Shown one piece after another: positions 22,062 through 34,400 of a stretch of DNA of 50,697 nt. The notes under the pieces are model-generated. The model had not been told where the DNA came from. It did not search any database and saw only the letters and a program-made list of their open reading frames with translations. Origin of the DNA: a virus; IMG/VR virus record IMGVR_UViG_3300010885_011561, positions 1 to 50,697 of that record. One strand, written 5' to 3'. Each line of letters begins with the position of its first letter. Within the stretch, counting starts at the first letter, position 1. The position numbers and the translations under genes were made by a program.

Positions 22062-22502
22062 TTAGCGTCGAATAAAGTGATAATCTCCGTCGGGTCCGTT
22101 GTTGCTAAAAATGCCGTTGCAGTCAAAGCCCTGCTCTGCCATATAAGCAATAACTTCGTCTCTTAAAGGAGCACCTTTATTATACTCCACAACCTGTAGT
22201 TCTAGGATAACGTGCTTTACATCTTTTAGTGTTTCTACAGCACCTTTAAGTACATCGAGTTCTGCGCCCTGTACATCCATTTTAACAAGATCCGGCTTGG
22301 GGAATCTTTTAAGGTTTGATACAGCATCAACAGTAACAGTTTTTAACTTACGCTTATGAGTATCGTTGAAGTAATTTACAGTGTCCGGATTGACTACTTC
22401 ATTTTCTTTATAATAGCTGTTACCGCCCGGGTGTACATCGTTTTGATAGAACTCAACTTCTTTACCAGTTTCGTTGCTAAGTACACCTATGTGGTATTTC
22501 AT
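22062..22502 (-). CDS. C-terminal part of a split FkbM-family methyltransferase
   Basis: This 146-residue frame carries the FkbM C-terminal half: DLVKMDVQGAELDVLKGA and HVILELQVVEYNKGAPLRDE. It lacks the glycine-rich S-adenosylmethionine motif I, which sits at the end of the upstream polyprotein (PKVIYDIGACVLHW) in the same frame. One TAA (22509-22511) separates the two. The ATG at 22500-22502 follows the TAA by six bases with no ribosome binding site. FkbM enzymes O-methylate sugars. It may be made by reinitiation, by readthrough, or not at all if the TAA is a recent mutation or assembly error. Confidence 0.8.
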   Translation of the reverse strand: MKYHIGVLSNETGKEVEFYQNDVHPGGNSYYKENEVVNPDTVNYFNDTHKRKLKTVTVDAVSNLKRFPKPDLVKMDVQGAELDVLKGAVETLKDVKHVILELQVVEYNKGAPLRDEVIAYMAEQGFDCNGIFSNNGPDGDYHFIRR

Positions 22503-22508
22503 TTTGCG

Positions 22509-25454
22509 TTATTGATACAAGAACTCCGTACTATCCATGGCTTCGAATGCTACAATTTCTGCCTCAGGCCAGATACGAGAAGCTTCGTTGGTCCAGTGTA
22601 GTACACAGGCTCCGATGTCGTATATTACTTTAGGCTCTACTCCGGATCCTTTTAGTTTAGCAAGATAGTCTACATGACTTCTAGGAATTAGGCGTTGACT
22701 TCCTAGTTCTCTCAACCTTGTTTGAATATCAACTACAGGAGTAGTAGGAGGATTTACTATAGCAGGACTACTGATGCTAGGAATGTTATTATCGACATTA
22801 AAAGTAAAACTACCAGTGTGCTGGCATTGGATAGTTGTATCTGCCCAAATTCTAAACCCTTTGTCTAATGCTTTACGGCAAAAGTCAACATCTTCCGAAA
22901 CAGTGTCTTTGTGATTGATAGCACTATAATATTTAAACTGCGGGTAACCTATAGATTTGAATACTTCTGCTTTAACTAAAACGCAACCAAACCCGCAGCC
23001 TGCAATTTCGACTAAGCCGTGTCCTTTAATTTTGCCGTAGGGTATATTAGTAACACCCCCGTGTTCGTTGTGTTCGTATACTTCGAGTATGTGTAGTCCA
23101 GGCTTGCGTTGAATATACAACCCGCTTACAGCATCTAGATCATGTGCTAGTAGTTTCTTTAGTGTGTCGGGAGCAAAAGCAATATCGCTGTCTACACTGA
23201 ATAGGTAGTCAAATCCATTGACTACCCAATCTGCTATCAAGTTACGAACTTGATCTATATTGTATCCGTAGAAGAATTGAAATGTAGTTTCGTATCCTTC
23301 TGGTACTTCTAAATCATAGATGGCCTTGAATGTATCAGGCTCTATGTTACGGGCTGTAGGGATTCCTATCAGTATCTTTTTTTTTGATGGATTCATTTTC
23401 TTTACAATTATTTGTGCGTTTTGATTTTGCTCAATGGCATTGACTTTATAATCATTGAGCGGGTTAATATCATTGTAGTTATATACAATGTCTTGTAGGC
23501 ATTTGACTTTATCGGGATCAGCGGCTTCTATTAACGCATAGAAGACACTGCCATCTCCACCTGCCTTAAACCATTCTCCTTGTTCATTTTGGAACAAGCT
23601 GTCTGCAATGTCGTTGAGCAGGTATTTTCTAAATGTGCGTAGATGTGTGTAAGGTAAGATCCAGTTAAAGTGATGATTTCTATAATCACGAGCTTGTTTA
23701 ACATGCTCAGGATATGGTTGACTGATTAATGGAATGTTATCTACCATGCTCCAGCATGATCCATAGGTAAACTCTGTAGTACCATCATACAGGGCATTGT
23801 ACTGACTAAAGATAGTATTGTCGTTTACTAGACTATCATCACCATCTAACAACATAATAATAGAGTTGTTGTTGGTTAGGCTGCGAATGCGTTCAATTTG
23901 ATTGCGTACTGCACCTTGATTTTCTGTGTTAACAGCTAATAAAAACTTATCTTGTACTTCCTTGGGCAATGCAGACACTGCGGCTTTTACCACTTTTACT
24001 GTGTTGTCTGTAGAGCAGTCGTCAATTAGAATATGTACATAGTTGTCATAATCTTGACCGGCTACACTTTGTATACATTTAGTGATGTAAGTGGCACAGT
24101 TATAGAATGGACTGATAATAACAATAGGTTGTTCGTTACCTGTTTTATAATTTTCAAGTTCAATAGTGTTATGAAACTTGCGATTCCATATCTTGTGTAC
24201 TCTACGATTAATTTTAGTAACTGCACGATATTCATCTCGTGATAGATATAGGCCCAGTTTCTTAACCATCAACTGTTTCCACTGCAGGGCAACTGTATCC
24301 CAACCTGCTAGGTCTTTGACAATGTTACAGTAGTATTGTTTTTGTTGATGTAGGTACTTGTTGTGATATGCTTCAACTGTTGTTTTAACAAACTTTTCAA
24401 CTTGTTCAGGTACATTAATATCAGGAAATAGGCCGTTGGGTTCTATGGCATAGTCAATATGATAGCAAGCACCTTCTAGGGCAATTTCTTCAAGGGCACC
24501 AAATCTGCAGGTAATAGCGGGTGTGTTATACAACAGGCTTTCTAATGTGCTAATCCCGAACGTTTCGGGAAATGCCGCAGGGTACAACATAAAGTTTGCC
24601 AGTGTGAGTATGTCGGCAATTTCACGCTGTGAAATAACTCCCGTAAACTCTACACCTAGTTTAGCCAACGCAGGATCTGCAGCCATGGCACGCCAATCTT
24701 TTTCTTGTTGATCAGGTTCACTGCCTGTACTGAATCTATAATAGCCACCTATGATCTTTAACTTGGCAGTAGGGATGTGTCTTTTAACGTGTGGCCAAAT
24801 GTACTTGACTAACGGAATCATACCTTTAGTCACTGATGCATTATAAACAAACAGGTCAGGATCTTTAGCTTTAATATCTACTTCTGTTTTGAAGTTTCGG
24901 GCACCGTTGCGTGTGATAAAAAACTTGTTCTTTAATACTTCAAAGTTGCGTCTGCGTCCGTGATTACAGTTAGCAACATAGGTCAAGTGGAAATCACTTA
25001 ATGTAAAAATATCTGTAATACGATTGCTGACAGCAAGTTCTTCAATTAGGTTATCACCAAGGCAGAAAGTATCGTGCATCCATAACGCACGAACTTTTGC
25101 TTTAGATAGCACCCTGTTGTATAGATCCATGTTCTGGAACGGAGTGGATCTAATATCGTTTAACTTGGGATAATCTTTAGCGTCTGTAAATGGAATTACT
25201 GTGCGTGAACTTACAACAATATCAAACTCATGATCTAGAGCAAGGTCAGTGAGTGGGCGATATGTAACATTATCATAGACTCCCGGACGGGCATGATCAA
25301 TACCACAGTTGTTGAATACAGTTACCGTAAATCCAATTTGGGCAAGTTCTCTGCCCATCAGTGTTACAGCACTTTCGCTGCCGCCTAATCCTTGTTTGTC
25401 TACAGTAGTACCATCATAGGGTATGCCGATAATATCGATAATAGCAAGCTTCAT
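22509..25454 (-). CDS. Multidomain glycosyltransferase polyprotein with FkbM N-terminal half
   Basis: This 981-residue protein has four blocks. Residues 1-400 form a GT4-like transferase (GLGGSESAVTLMGREL, LYPAAFPETFGISTLES). Residues about 440-680 form a GT2 domain (IVIISPFYNCATYI, IDDCSTDNT, LLDGDDS). Residues about 695-900 form a second GT-A type domain (KKKILIGIPTARN, FSVDSDIAF, SEDVDFC). Residues about 940-981 are the S-adenosylmethionine-binding start of an FkbM methyltransferase, cut off at TAA. It would build and cap a short glycan. It lies next to the giant adhesin and has a sigma70-type promoter. No membrane segments are seen. Confidence 0.88.
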   Translation of the reverse strand: MKLAIIDIIGIPYDGTTVDKQGLGGSESAVTLMGRELAQIGFTVTVFNNCGIDHARPGVYDNVTYRPLTDLALDHEFDIVVSSRTVIPFTDAKDYPKLNDIRSTPFQNMDLYNRVLSKAKVRALWMHDTFCLGDNLIEELAVSNRITDIFTLSDFHLTYVANCNHGRRRNFEVLKNKFFITRNGARNFKTEVDIKAKDPDLFVYNASVTKGMIPLVKYIWPHVKRHIPTAKLKIIGGYYRFSTGSEPDQQEKDWRAMAADPALAKLGVEFTGVISQREIADILTLANFMLYPAAFPETFGISTLESLLYNTPAITCRFGALEEIALEGACYHIDYAIEPNGLFPDINVPEQVEKFVKTTVEAYHNKYLHQQKQYYCNIVKDLAGWDTVALQWKQLMVKKLGLYLSRDEYRAVTKINRRVHKIWNRKFHNTIELENYKTGNEQPIVIISPFYNCATYITKCIQSVAGQDYDNYVHILIDDCSTDNTVKVVKAAVSALPKEVQDKFLLAVNTENQGAVRNQIERIRSLTNNNSIIMLLDGDDSLVNDNTIFSQYNALYDGTTEFTYGSCWSMVDNIPLISQPYPEHVKQARDYRNHHFNWILPYTHLRTFRKYLLNDIADSLFQNEQGEWFKAGGDGSVFYALIEAADPDKVKCLQDIVYNYNDINPLNDYKVNAIEQNQNAQIIVKKMNPSKKKILIGIPTARNIEPDTFKAIYDLEVPEGYETTFQFFYGYNIDQVRNLIADWVVNGFDYLFSVDSDIAFAPDTLKKLLAHDLDAVSGLYIQRKPGLHILEVYEHNEHGGVTNIPYGKIKGHGLVEIAGCGFGCVLVKAEVFKSIGYPQFKYYSAINHKDTVSEDVDFCRKALDKGFRIWADTTIQCQHTGSFTFNVDNNIPSISSPAIVNPPTTPVVDIQTRLRELGSQRLIPRSHVDYLAKLKGSGVEPKVIYDIGACVLHWTNEASRIWPEAEIVAFEAMDSTEFLYQ

Positions 25455-25461
25455 GCTATTA

Positions 25462-25489
25462 ATTATACACTCTTTGACCTAATAGTCAA
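25462..25489 (-). promoter_or_regulatory. Sigma70-type promoter of the glycosyltransferase polyprotein
   Basis: TTGACT (25484-25489) and TATAAT (25462-25467) are 16 nt apart on the minus strand, just upstream of the ATG at 25454. The -35 lies inside a perfect inverted repeat (25472-25491). Confidence 0.7.
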
Positions 25490-25491
25490 AG
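25472..25491. promoter_or_regulatory. Perfect 7 bp inverted repeat over the -35 box (operator candidate)
   Basis: CTTTGAC and GTCAAAG flank a 6 nt spacer. It follows the giant gene's stop but has no U-run, so a terminator is unlikely. It covers the -35 of the polyprotein promoter, the usual place for a repressor site. Confidence 0.5.
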
Positions 25492-25499
25492 ATATTGGA

Positions 25500-28400
25500 T
25501 TATATCCAATACGCAGTCTGCGATGTTAGGTTTGTACCTGTAGTTGATCCGTCGACATAGAAGTTTTCCGAACCTATCAAGCTGTTGGTAATAGATTTAC
25601 CACCACCTGCTGTTCCGGAGTTGGTATAGAAGGATTTAATTACAACTGCATCATCGGCTATGTAATTGGTAATTACTAGTTGATCTGGTCTATCAATTCC
25701 TACACTCTTAGGATAACGCATGTAATTGGTTACTATTACTTGAGATTCCCAATTAACCATTGGTCCACCGATCAATGAACTTCTAGTCGGTAATGATGTT
25801 GCAGTTACCACAGCAGTAACCGCTGAGGTATTAGTAGCAGGGAATGCTCGGCCTGCTCCGTAAATAACACGAACAGCTCCTTTACCACCACTACCACTAG
25901 CACTAGGCCAGCTAGTACCCGGGCCACCACCGCCTCCGCCATAATCACCGCCGTAGCCGTCACTATTTCCACTTTCACCATAGCTGTTTGCAGGGTTCTC
26001 GCCTGACCGGCCTCGAGTACCTCCTGAGCCGCCTGCACCACCACCACCGTTGCCTGCACTAGTGCTGAATACTTGACCACTACTACCGTGCCACCATCCT
26101 GAGGCTGTTTCTCCACGACCGTAGATACCTACGCCGCCTCCAGCACCACTACCGTATGTACTTGAGTAATAACCACCGCCTGCGGCACCACCACTGTTTA
26201 GTCCCGGTAATCCTTGTGCGTTACCGCCTGTACCTGAGTAGCCACCAGCACCACCACCACCTGCGTAGTTAGTAGCATTACCACCAGCGCCACCGCCATC
26301 GCCTACATATCCGCCACCGTATCCGTTGGCATTAGGCCCTGAAGTGTTAGCACCAGAGGTTGCATTACCACCACCATACCCTGCTACAGTAGTTAGATTA
26401 ATAAAATAACTGTTTCCGCCTGCACCACCGTTTTTAACTCCGCCTGCGCCAACTTGTACGGTGTATGACTGACCAGGAGTAACTGCAATGTTATTTTTCC
26501 AACCAAGGCCGGCACCAGCACCTGAGGCCTGAGCCCAGCTATTATAACCTGCACCACCACCACCAATTGCTACAACACTAACTGATGTAACACCCAATGG
26601 AGCAGTCCAACTGTATGTACCCGGGGTGGTAAATTCAGCATCTCCCTGGAACGGGTAAGAACCAAGAGTGCTAGTAGTAATCGAAGTTATAGTTCCTGCA
26701 AACGGAGTTGTTCCACCGTATGCATAAACTTTAATTTGTTCTGAACTATCAACACTGGCAACAACTAATGAATTACCGCCAACTGATCCTACTGTACCAG
26801 TACTTCCGCTAGTTGTTGTTATTGTAATTATTGTACCGCTACCTGCACTTGCAACTATACCAGATGTACCACGTAGTCCGGTAATGTTAAAGAACCACGA
26901 TGACCCTGTTAATGTAGTAACAGCGGCTATCTTAATAGATGGTAAAATTTCACCGGTAGCATACACTGAGTTAATAATACCAGTAACAGGTGTTATTGAT
27001 CCATAAGATAAACAAGTTATTGAATTAGTATTAACTGCTGTTACATAGGTAACATTAGCTGGATTACCAGGAGCCCCTGCATTACCTATTCTTCCTATAG
27101 AAGAAATTATAGTACCTGTAGTAAATTCTCTAAGAGATGTTAGTCCAGTAATATCAAATGTCCAAGGGCCTGAGCCAAATACTGTTCCTACAGTAGCTAT
27201 TCCATTAGGATCGTTAGTTAATACTATAGGAGTTCGTGTAATGCGTGTAGTTGGTGTAATTGTAAATGCATTTATAGAACCGGTACTAGTTGATCTTATA
27301 TATGTTGAAGTTGCCGCAACAGCTATAATTGTTGTTGATGTAGATATTACCGGGCCTCTGATTAAATTCGTCGGAGTTGGAACAAACCATTGTTTCTTTC
27401 CATAATTTGTATTAGCATTTACAGTATATACTGTAAAGGGTTGAGTTGTTTCATCACCAGTTAACCTACCTTCTACATAAGGACTATTAGTAGTGAATGT
27501 TGCCCAATTAACGTTATTACCATATCCTTTGCCGTCGATGCCTATTCTCTGAGAAACTCCTGTAAGTGTTTCAGTGTCAAATGATTTGTATGTAAATGAA
27601 GACCCAGCTGTCTTACTTCCTATAACAACTCTACTTCCCATATCATCTGGATAGACTATGGTCGCTGTATAATTAGATGCAGGGAATGCACCAACTGCTG
27701 TACTTAACAATAACGTACTTAAAGATATTACAGGAGTGTTAACTGGTGTAATTGTTACAGCATTCGTTGAATTATCAATAAATGTTGAACTTCTGCATAT
27801 TATTAACACGGTATTTGTAATGTTTCCCGGCTCAACTGTTGGAGTTTGGAAATTACCAGTGTATACTGCTGTTCCTTTAACAATACGTAGATTTGAAATA
27901 TTTCCTCTAAAATAACTACCATCGCCGTTATAGTTAGCGTAGTAAGTTCCGATGAATAATGTACCACTAGCACCTGTACCAGCACTAAAACTAGCAGTTG
28001 AGTATACTGAACTTCCGTTCACATACATACTAAAGTTACTACCAGATCTCACGGCAGCAATATGTGTCCAAGCATTTAACGGAATTTGGCTAGCACTGGA
28101 AGTATAGGCATTGGCCCAAGCCCAATTTCCGCTATTAGTTTGCCAGGTTAAACTTCTGTCAGTATTGATTTGCCATAACCAGAAAGTTGCGCTGCCACCA
28201 GTACCTAATGTTAATATAGTGTTGTTACCGTTGGAAGTGACATAGACCCAACATTCAACAGTAAAATCACCACCTGCTCCTAGATTATAGTTAGCAGTTG
28301 ATGGTGTAGTTAGATATTGGTTTGTACCATTAAATGCTACTTGATATGATGCGGCCGGACCACTAGTAGATGTTACTGTACCAGAAGTAGAAACAGCAGA

Positions 28401-31400
28401 GATAGCTCCAGCAGTTACCGTAGTATTAACGGTATTGTTGATGATAGCAAGTTGTCTGTTATTAATAACGTAGTTAACATACGATGTACCTGTTCCAACA
28501 TTTCCGAGGTTTCCTCCTACTGTGGTAGCTGTGATTATTGCACCACCAAAGAATGCATTGGTTCCAGTTAATCCAGAGATTGTATATGACCACGGTCCAG
28601 TAACTGTTGATGTACTACCGAACGGATTTTCTATAGAAATAACAGGAGTGCCCACTACAGTTGTAGTTGCAGTGTACGCAGATCTATCAATAAATGTATT
28701 AGTCTGACATACTAGCAAACTTGTAAATGTGCCTGTTGAGATAGCTGCAATGTTAGTGCTAGCTGTTTGTGTAATCGACAACGGAGATGTTGGAGGAGTA
28801 AAGTTACCTGTATAAACTGCTAGATTTTTTACCATTCTAAAGTTAGATATGTATCCAGTAAAGTATTCAGTGTAGCCGCGAGCCTGGCCAATCACTAATG
28901 GTTCTGTATTATCTGAGCCTAGTCCGATTGTTACGGAATATCGTGATACTCCGTTTACATAGATATTCAAAGTAGACCCCGTGTAGACCCATGCACAATG
29001 ACTCCATACATTAGAAGTTAGTGTGTACCCTGACTCGTAATTAGTTCCATTGTAGAAACTAATAACACCTGTGCTTACTCTTAAATATCCTTCATAGGAT
29101 GTAGTGCCGCTACCGCTTACCCGTTTGGCAAAAATTGTATTGTAAATTGAGTAATCGCCAGCTGGTCTTAACCAGCATTCAGCAGTCCATGCAGTATTGG
29201 CTGCGGCTAGATTAAATTGTGTAGAACTAGGATATTGTAGATAACTTGAAAACGCTGGGCTAAAACTTACACTATAAGATGTAGTGTTAGATAATTGATT
29301 TGTACCTATTACTTTTTCAATGTACGGGCTAGTAGGTTCTATTTCACCTGTGGCATAAATTCCAGTGATGCTACCAGCAAGAGGAATCTTAGATCCAAAA
29401 CTAGTAATGCAAGTCATAGCAGTACTGCTGGTAACTCCAGTGACTGTTACTTGATTACCTAGGCCAAAACTTCCAGCAACAGACAGTGCAAATATAATAG
29501 TACCTGTGGTAAATCCGCTGGTAGATCTCATACCATCGATGGTAAATGCCCATGTCGATGTAGTAACTGTGGTAATATTAGTAATATTCCCGGGATTGAC
29601 TCCTGTTTCAAACATCGGTACAACAGCGTTACGCATAGATGTTGTAGAATAAGTAGAAATTACAAGTTTAGGTTCTGTAGTTTCGTTACCAAAATAGTTT
29701 ACAGGGCGATTAAGAGTGTTTACAGCAACAGTGGCAACAATATTATCCCAGTTTTCCTGTCGACCTACATTAGGACCAAATCTTACTATACTGTAGTCTG
29801 CAGTACCTAGGCCATAAGCAAGAGTACCTTGCCATGCTACATTGTTTACCCTAATATTGCTGAACCCGGCGAATGTAGCACTTTGAGAATAATAACTGCT
29901 GTCAATGTATACAGTTTTACCCGTACCATATAATATTGAGAATAACAATGTAGTACCGTTATAATGCTTAATGTACCCATCTGCAGTATATACTATATAA
30001 AATTTCTTAGCTGGATCCCAAGCTGGTCCAGTTTGTATTTCAGTACCATTGTGGTGTACGGAATATGAGTTATATTGAAATGGATATGAAGTATAATCTA
30101 AACTAGTGTAACTTGCATTAGTGGTTGGATCTTCGTTCCAACCTATCATAGCATAGCTAGCGTTGTTGTCGCCGGCAGCAGCTTGTTTGAAGAATTCAAG
30201 AGTACACGGAGCAGTAAATCCAGCAGCAGTATATGCTTGATTGTCCCAACTATTAGAACCACTGGTCTTAAAGATATTTACATCTGTGGTTCCATTGCCT
30301 GTCACTGACAGGTTACCGTTAGGAGCAGTAAAGGTCAATGTTTGATAAACACCTGTATTAACTGATATCACTGCCCCTGAAGTAGTTACATTGCTAATAA
30401 CTCCAGCAACGGGCGGAGTATTTGATCCTGTAGAAACAGCAACGATTTGACTGATATTATTAATAAAGGTAACATAAACTGTACCTGTACCAAACCTGCC
30501 AGTACCACCTGAAGATGTAGTAGCAACGATTACAGAACCTAGCTGCATCATAGTAGTAGCTGTTAGATTAGATACTGTAAAGGTCCAGACATTTGAGCTT
30601 ACTGTAGTAATATTGCTGATTACAGGACCAAATTCAACTGCTCCAGTGGGCTGTATGTAAGCAACATTACCCACAGTAGGAGAAACATCTCCGCTTCTAG
30701 CAATACATACCATTTCTGTGCTGCTTGTAACACTTAATACTCTAACTGTATTATTTGAGCCAAAGCTACCAGTTAACGCACTTGATGTAATTACTAAACC
30801 TGCTGAAAACTCAGCAGTTGTATTCATGTCTGATAATGTAAAAGTCCATGGTCCTGGTGCACCAGGAACGCCTAGATTAGGAACAATATAGCCCGATGGT
30901 CCTGCAAATTGTACGGTTCCGGCGACTGTTGTGTTAGTTGTTGTATTGGTCCAACTATATATTCTATAACCTCCTGTGACAGCCACTGTTGGATTACCTG
31001 TGACTGCCCAGGCAGGTGCATAAGAACTAGGATAACGAATCATAGCAATACCAGAACCACCACGATTGTTAATGCCACCACCGCCATTACCTGTACCAAG
31101 GGCGCCTGCTGTTGACGGAGTTCCGCTACTAGTCCATCCCCAACCACCTCCACCCTGAGCATAAGTTACTGTTACACCGGAGAAATTAGAACTAAACCCA
31201 GTTCCTCCTGCGCCACCGTTCCACGGACCGCTTGCATCCGAACCAGAACCATTGCCACCTGCACCAGTAAAGCCACCACCACCGCCACCGGAGTGTGCGC
31301 TTCCAGAATACCAACCTCCGCTGCCGCCACTGTTACCTTGACCAATTGTACCACCACCGCCGCCAGCTCCGCCTTGTTGGAATTGATAGCTAGGGCTAGC

Positions 31401-34400
31401 TGGGCTTCCACCACCTCCACCACTTGCGCCACCACCACCAGAGTTCCCAGGAACACCTGTACCAACATTATTAGCACCACCGTATCCACCACCTAGAACA
31501 GTAGTTTGTTCAAATGATGATCCAAATCCTGCTTGTCCTGCGGCACCACCAGCACCTGCTTGTAGGTTGTATCTATATTCTGCAGTTACAGAACTAGTAC
31601 CTGTTGTAATACCACCAGCGCCGCCGCCGCCAACTTGTGATCCACCACCACCACCGACAATAAAGTATTCAAAGGTTGTTGGAGCAGCAGGACTTGAAGT
31701 AGGAGTATAAGTTCCTCCTGCTACAGTAATACCATTGGTATATCCATCAATAGGAGCAACCGTTCCTCCTGTAGCAACAGCAACAATACTTGTGCTGTTA
31801 GTAGCAGTATAGAAATAAACTGTGTTACCTGTTCCGGTATTCCCTGCACCTGGGCTAACGGTAATAATTGTACCGTAGGTCAATGAGGAAACAGTGGCAG
31901 ATGAAACATTGTATATTCCAAGTGCCCAAGTAGTTGTTGTTAGCTGTGTAGTACTGTAAATTGTAGCTGATGAACCTAATACAGGACTAGGGCTAATATT
32001 TTTAATTGTTCCTAGATTGTTAGGTAACCCGGATGTGGACTGCAATATTGAAGTAAAGTTTCTTTTTTTAGAATAAGATGTAGCACTGGATACAGGAACT
32101 ACCGCTACGAATGCTGACTGGACACCTTGATATCCTAGATCTTGTAAAGGAGTTGGAATAAGGCCATCGGCGGTGTAATTTACAATTGTATTACCACCTG
32201 TGGCGTTTTGTGACCCGAGATAGCGTATAATAACAACACCTGACCCGCCTGCACCCGAAAGACCGTAATGTCCCATACCACCGCCACCGCCACCTGTATT
32301 AGGGGCGCCAGCGCCGCCGGTGGCGTTTGGATCTCCGCTAGCAGAACCGTTGCCTCCAGCAACACCAGTCCAAGTAGAACCACCTCCAATACCACTAACG
32401 CCGGCTGTATTGGCAGCTCCGCCACCACCGCCACCTAAACCACCGTTGCCTGGACGAGTACCATTTGTGTAAAGGCCTCCACCACCACCGCCACCATAAT
32501 AAACAGGGGTTCCTGCAAATGAGCTGATTGTTCCTGTGCCGCCATCACCACCACGATTAATTGCATCACTACTATTGCCGCCTAGGCCTCCTGCACCGCC
32601 TCCACCAGCACCAGCAGTCATTGTCCGTGGTCTTGATCCAATTGCAGATCCACCTGCGAATCCTTGTCCAGCAATTCCAGTACCGCCACTGCCAGTGCCT
32701 CCTTCAAATCCACCGCTACCACCACCTGATCCACCTGCCCGGCCAGCATTCTGAGGGTAAACACCTCCACCACCACCGCCAGTGGCACTAACACCAAAGG
32801 CAGAGGATGCTTGGCCATCATTTCCTACAGATGATACGCTGGATGAAATTGAGCCTACGGAGGCACCACCTGCGCCAACAGTAATAGTATAAGGTGTACC
32901 GGATACAACTGCAAAACTTGAGGTACTTCGTACGCCACCAGCTCCACCGCCTCCACCTACATAACTTCCGCCTGATCCTCCACCACCTACTACAAGAAAG
33001 TCTACAGTTCCCGAAAAAGATGGAGTAAATGTGCTAGTACCTACAGCAGTGAATATATGTGCAGTATAGGTAGTTACACTTGGGACATATGTTCCACCCG
33101 GAGCACTGATAGAGTCAATTGGTCCCAGAGCAGGAGCACTACTTCCACCGTAAGCTGTGGCAATAATACTAGTAGCACTAAAAATTGAATATACAGTTAC
33201 CGTACTTCCTACTGCAAATCGTCCAGTCTGTCCTGAACTAGTATTTGCTATAATTATTGAACTAGTTGTCAGCGAAGAAACTGTAGCAGAAGGAATGTTA
33301 TAAATTCTGAAGATCCAGGTTGAAGAATTTATTTGAGTAGATCTATAAATGTATGTACCTGTGGTGCTACTATTAATAACTCTAGTATCGCTAGGAGCAC
33401 TTTCATAATCACTTGAATTTGTTATGTCAGTGGGTACATGAATATAAGTTTTAATTGTTGATCTAGCCAAAGAATTTGCATTTACTAATAATTGGAAAGG
33501 AATTGTATTTTGAATTTTAACCGCTGGATTTGATATTCCCAATAATCTCTTTCTTGGTATAGAGTCACCACCGATATTGTCGTCATAGCTAGTTGGGTCT
33601 AATATTAAAACTGCTGAAACAGTGGTTAATGTACCAGCATTAGTAGCAGGGAATGCTCGACCAGTACCCCAGATAATACGAACAGCACCAACACCTCCAA
33701 ATCCACCACCGTAGCTGGTACCAGAACCTCCACCACCACCGCCATGATCTCCACCTGTTATTCCTCTATATGAGCTTTCGCCCGAATTTTCACCACCTCG
33801 GCCATTACCGCCACCCGATCCACCACCCCCACCTAAATATTGTCCACGAGCCACACCATCTGCGCCACGACCATATACGCCAACACCGCCACCGGCTGGT
33901 ACACCATATGTACTTGAATAATACCCACCAGCCGCGCCCGCGCCCGATCCTGTAGGAGCCGCAGTACCACCACTTGATCCAGAATCAGCACCATTGCCTG
34001 AATAGCCGCCAGCACCTGCACCAGCAGAAGTCCAAGATCCTTGATAAGCACCGTTACCACCACGTCCGCCACCGTCGCCAACCCAGCCGCCACCGTAGCC
34101 ATTGGCTGTTGCTGTGGCATTTGCTCCGCCCTGACCGCCACCATAGCCTGCTACTGTAGCCAAGCTAATAAAATAACTATTTCCGCCCTCTGATCCAGCA
34201 GTAGAGGCATTGGCATTACTTACACCTCGTCCACCAACTACAACTGTATATGAATTCCCCGGTGTAACTGCAATGTTATTTTTCCATCCAAGACCACCAC
34301 CTCCACCTCCACCTGAACTCCATTGGTAGCCACCACCTCCACCACCACCTATGGCTACAACATTAACTGATGTAACACCAGGTGGTGCAACCCATGTAAA

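Noticed and set aside
22059-22066. Late promoter box GCTAAATA for the metallopeptidase
   Set aside because: It is only six bases from the ATG and overlaps the previous stop codon, too close for the normal layout.
22509-22511. Reassigned stop codon
   Set aside because: TAA ends many other genes here (iscU, iscA, the GT2 gene), so a recoded genome is not supported; the TAA is a local event.
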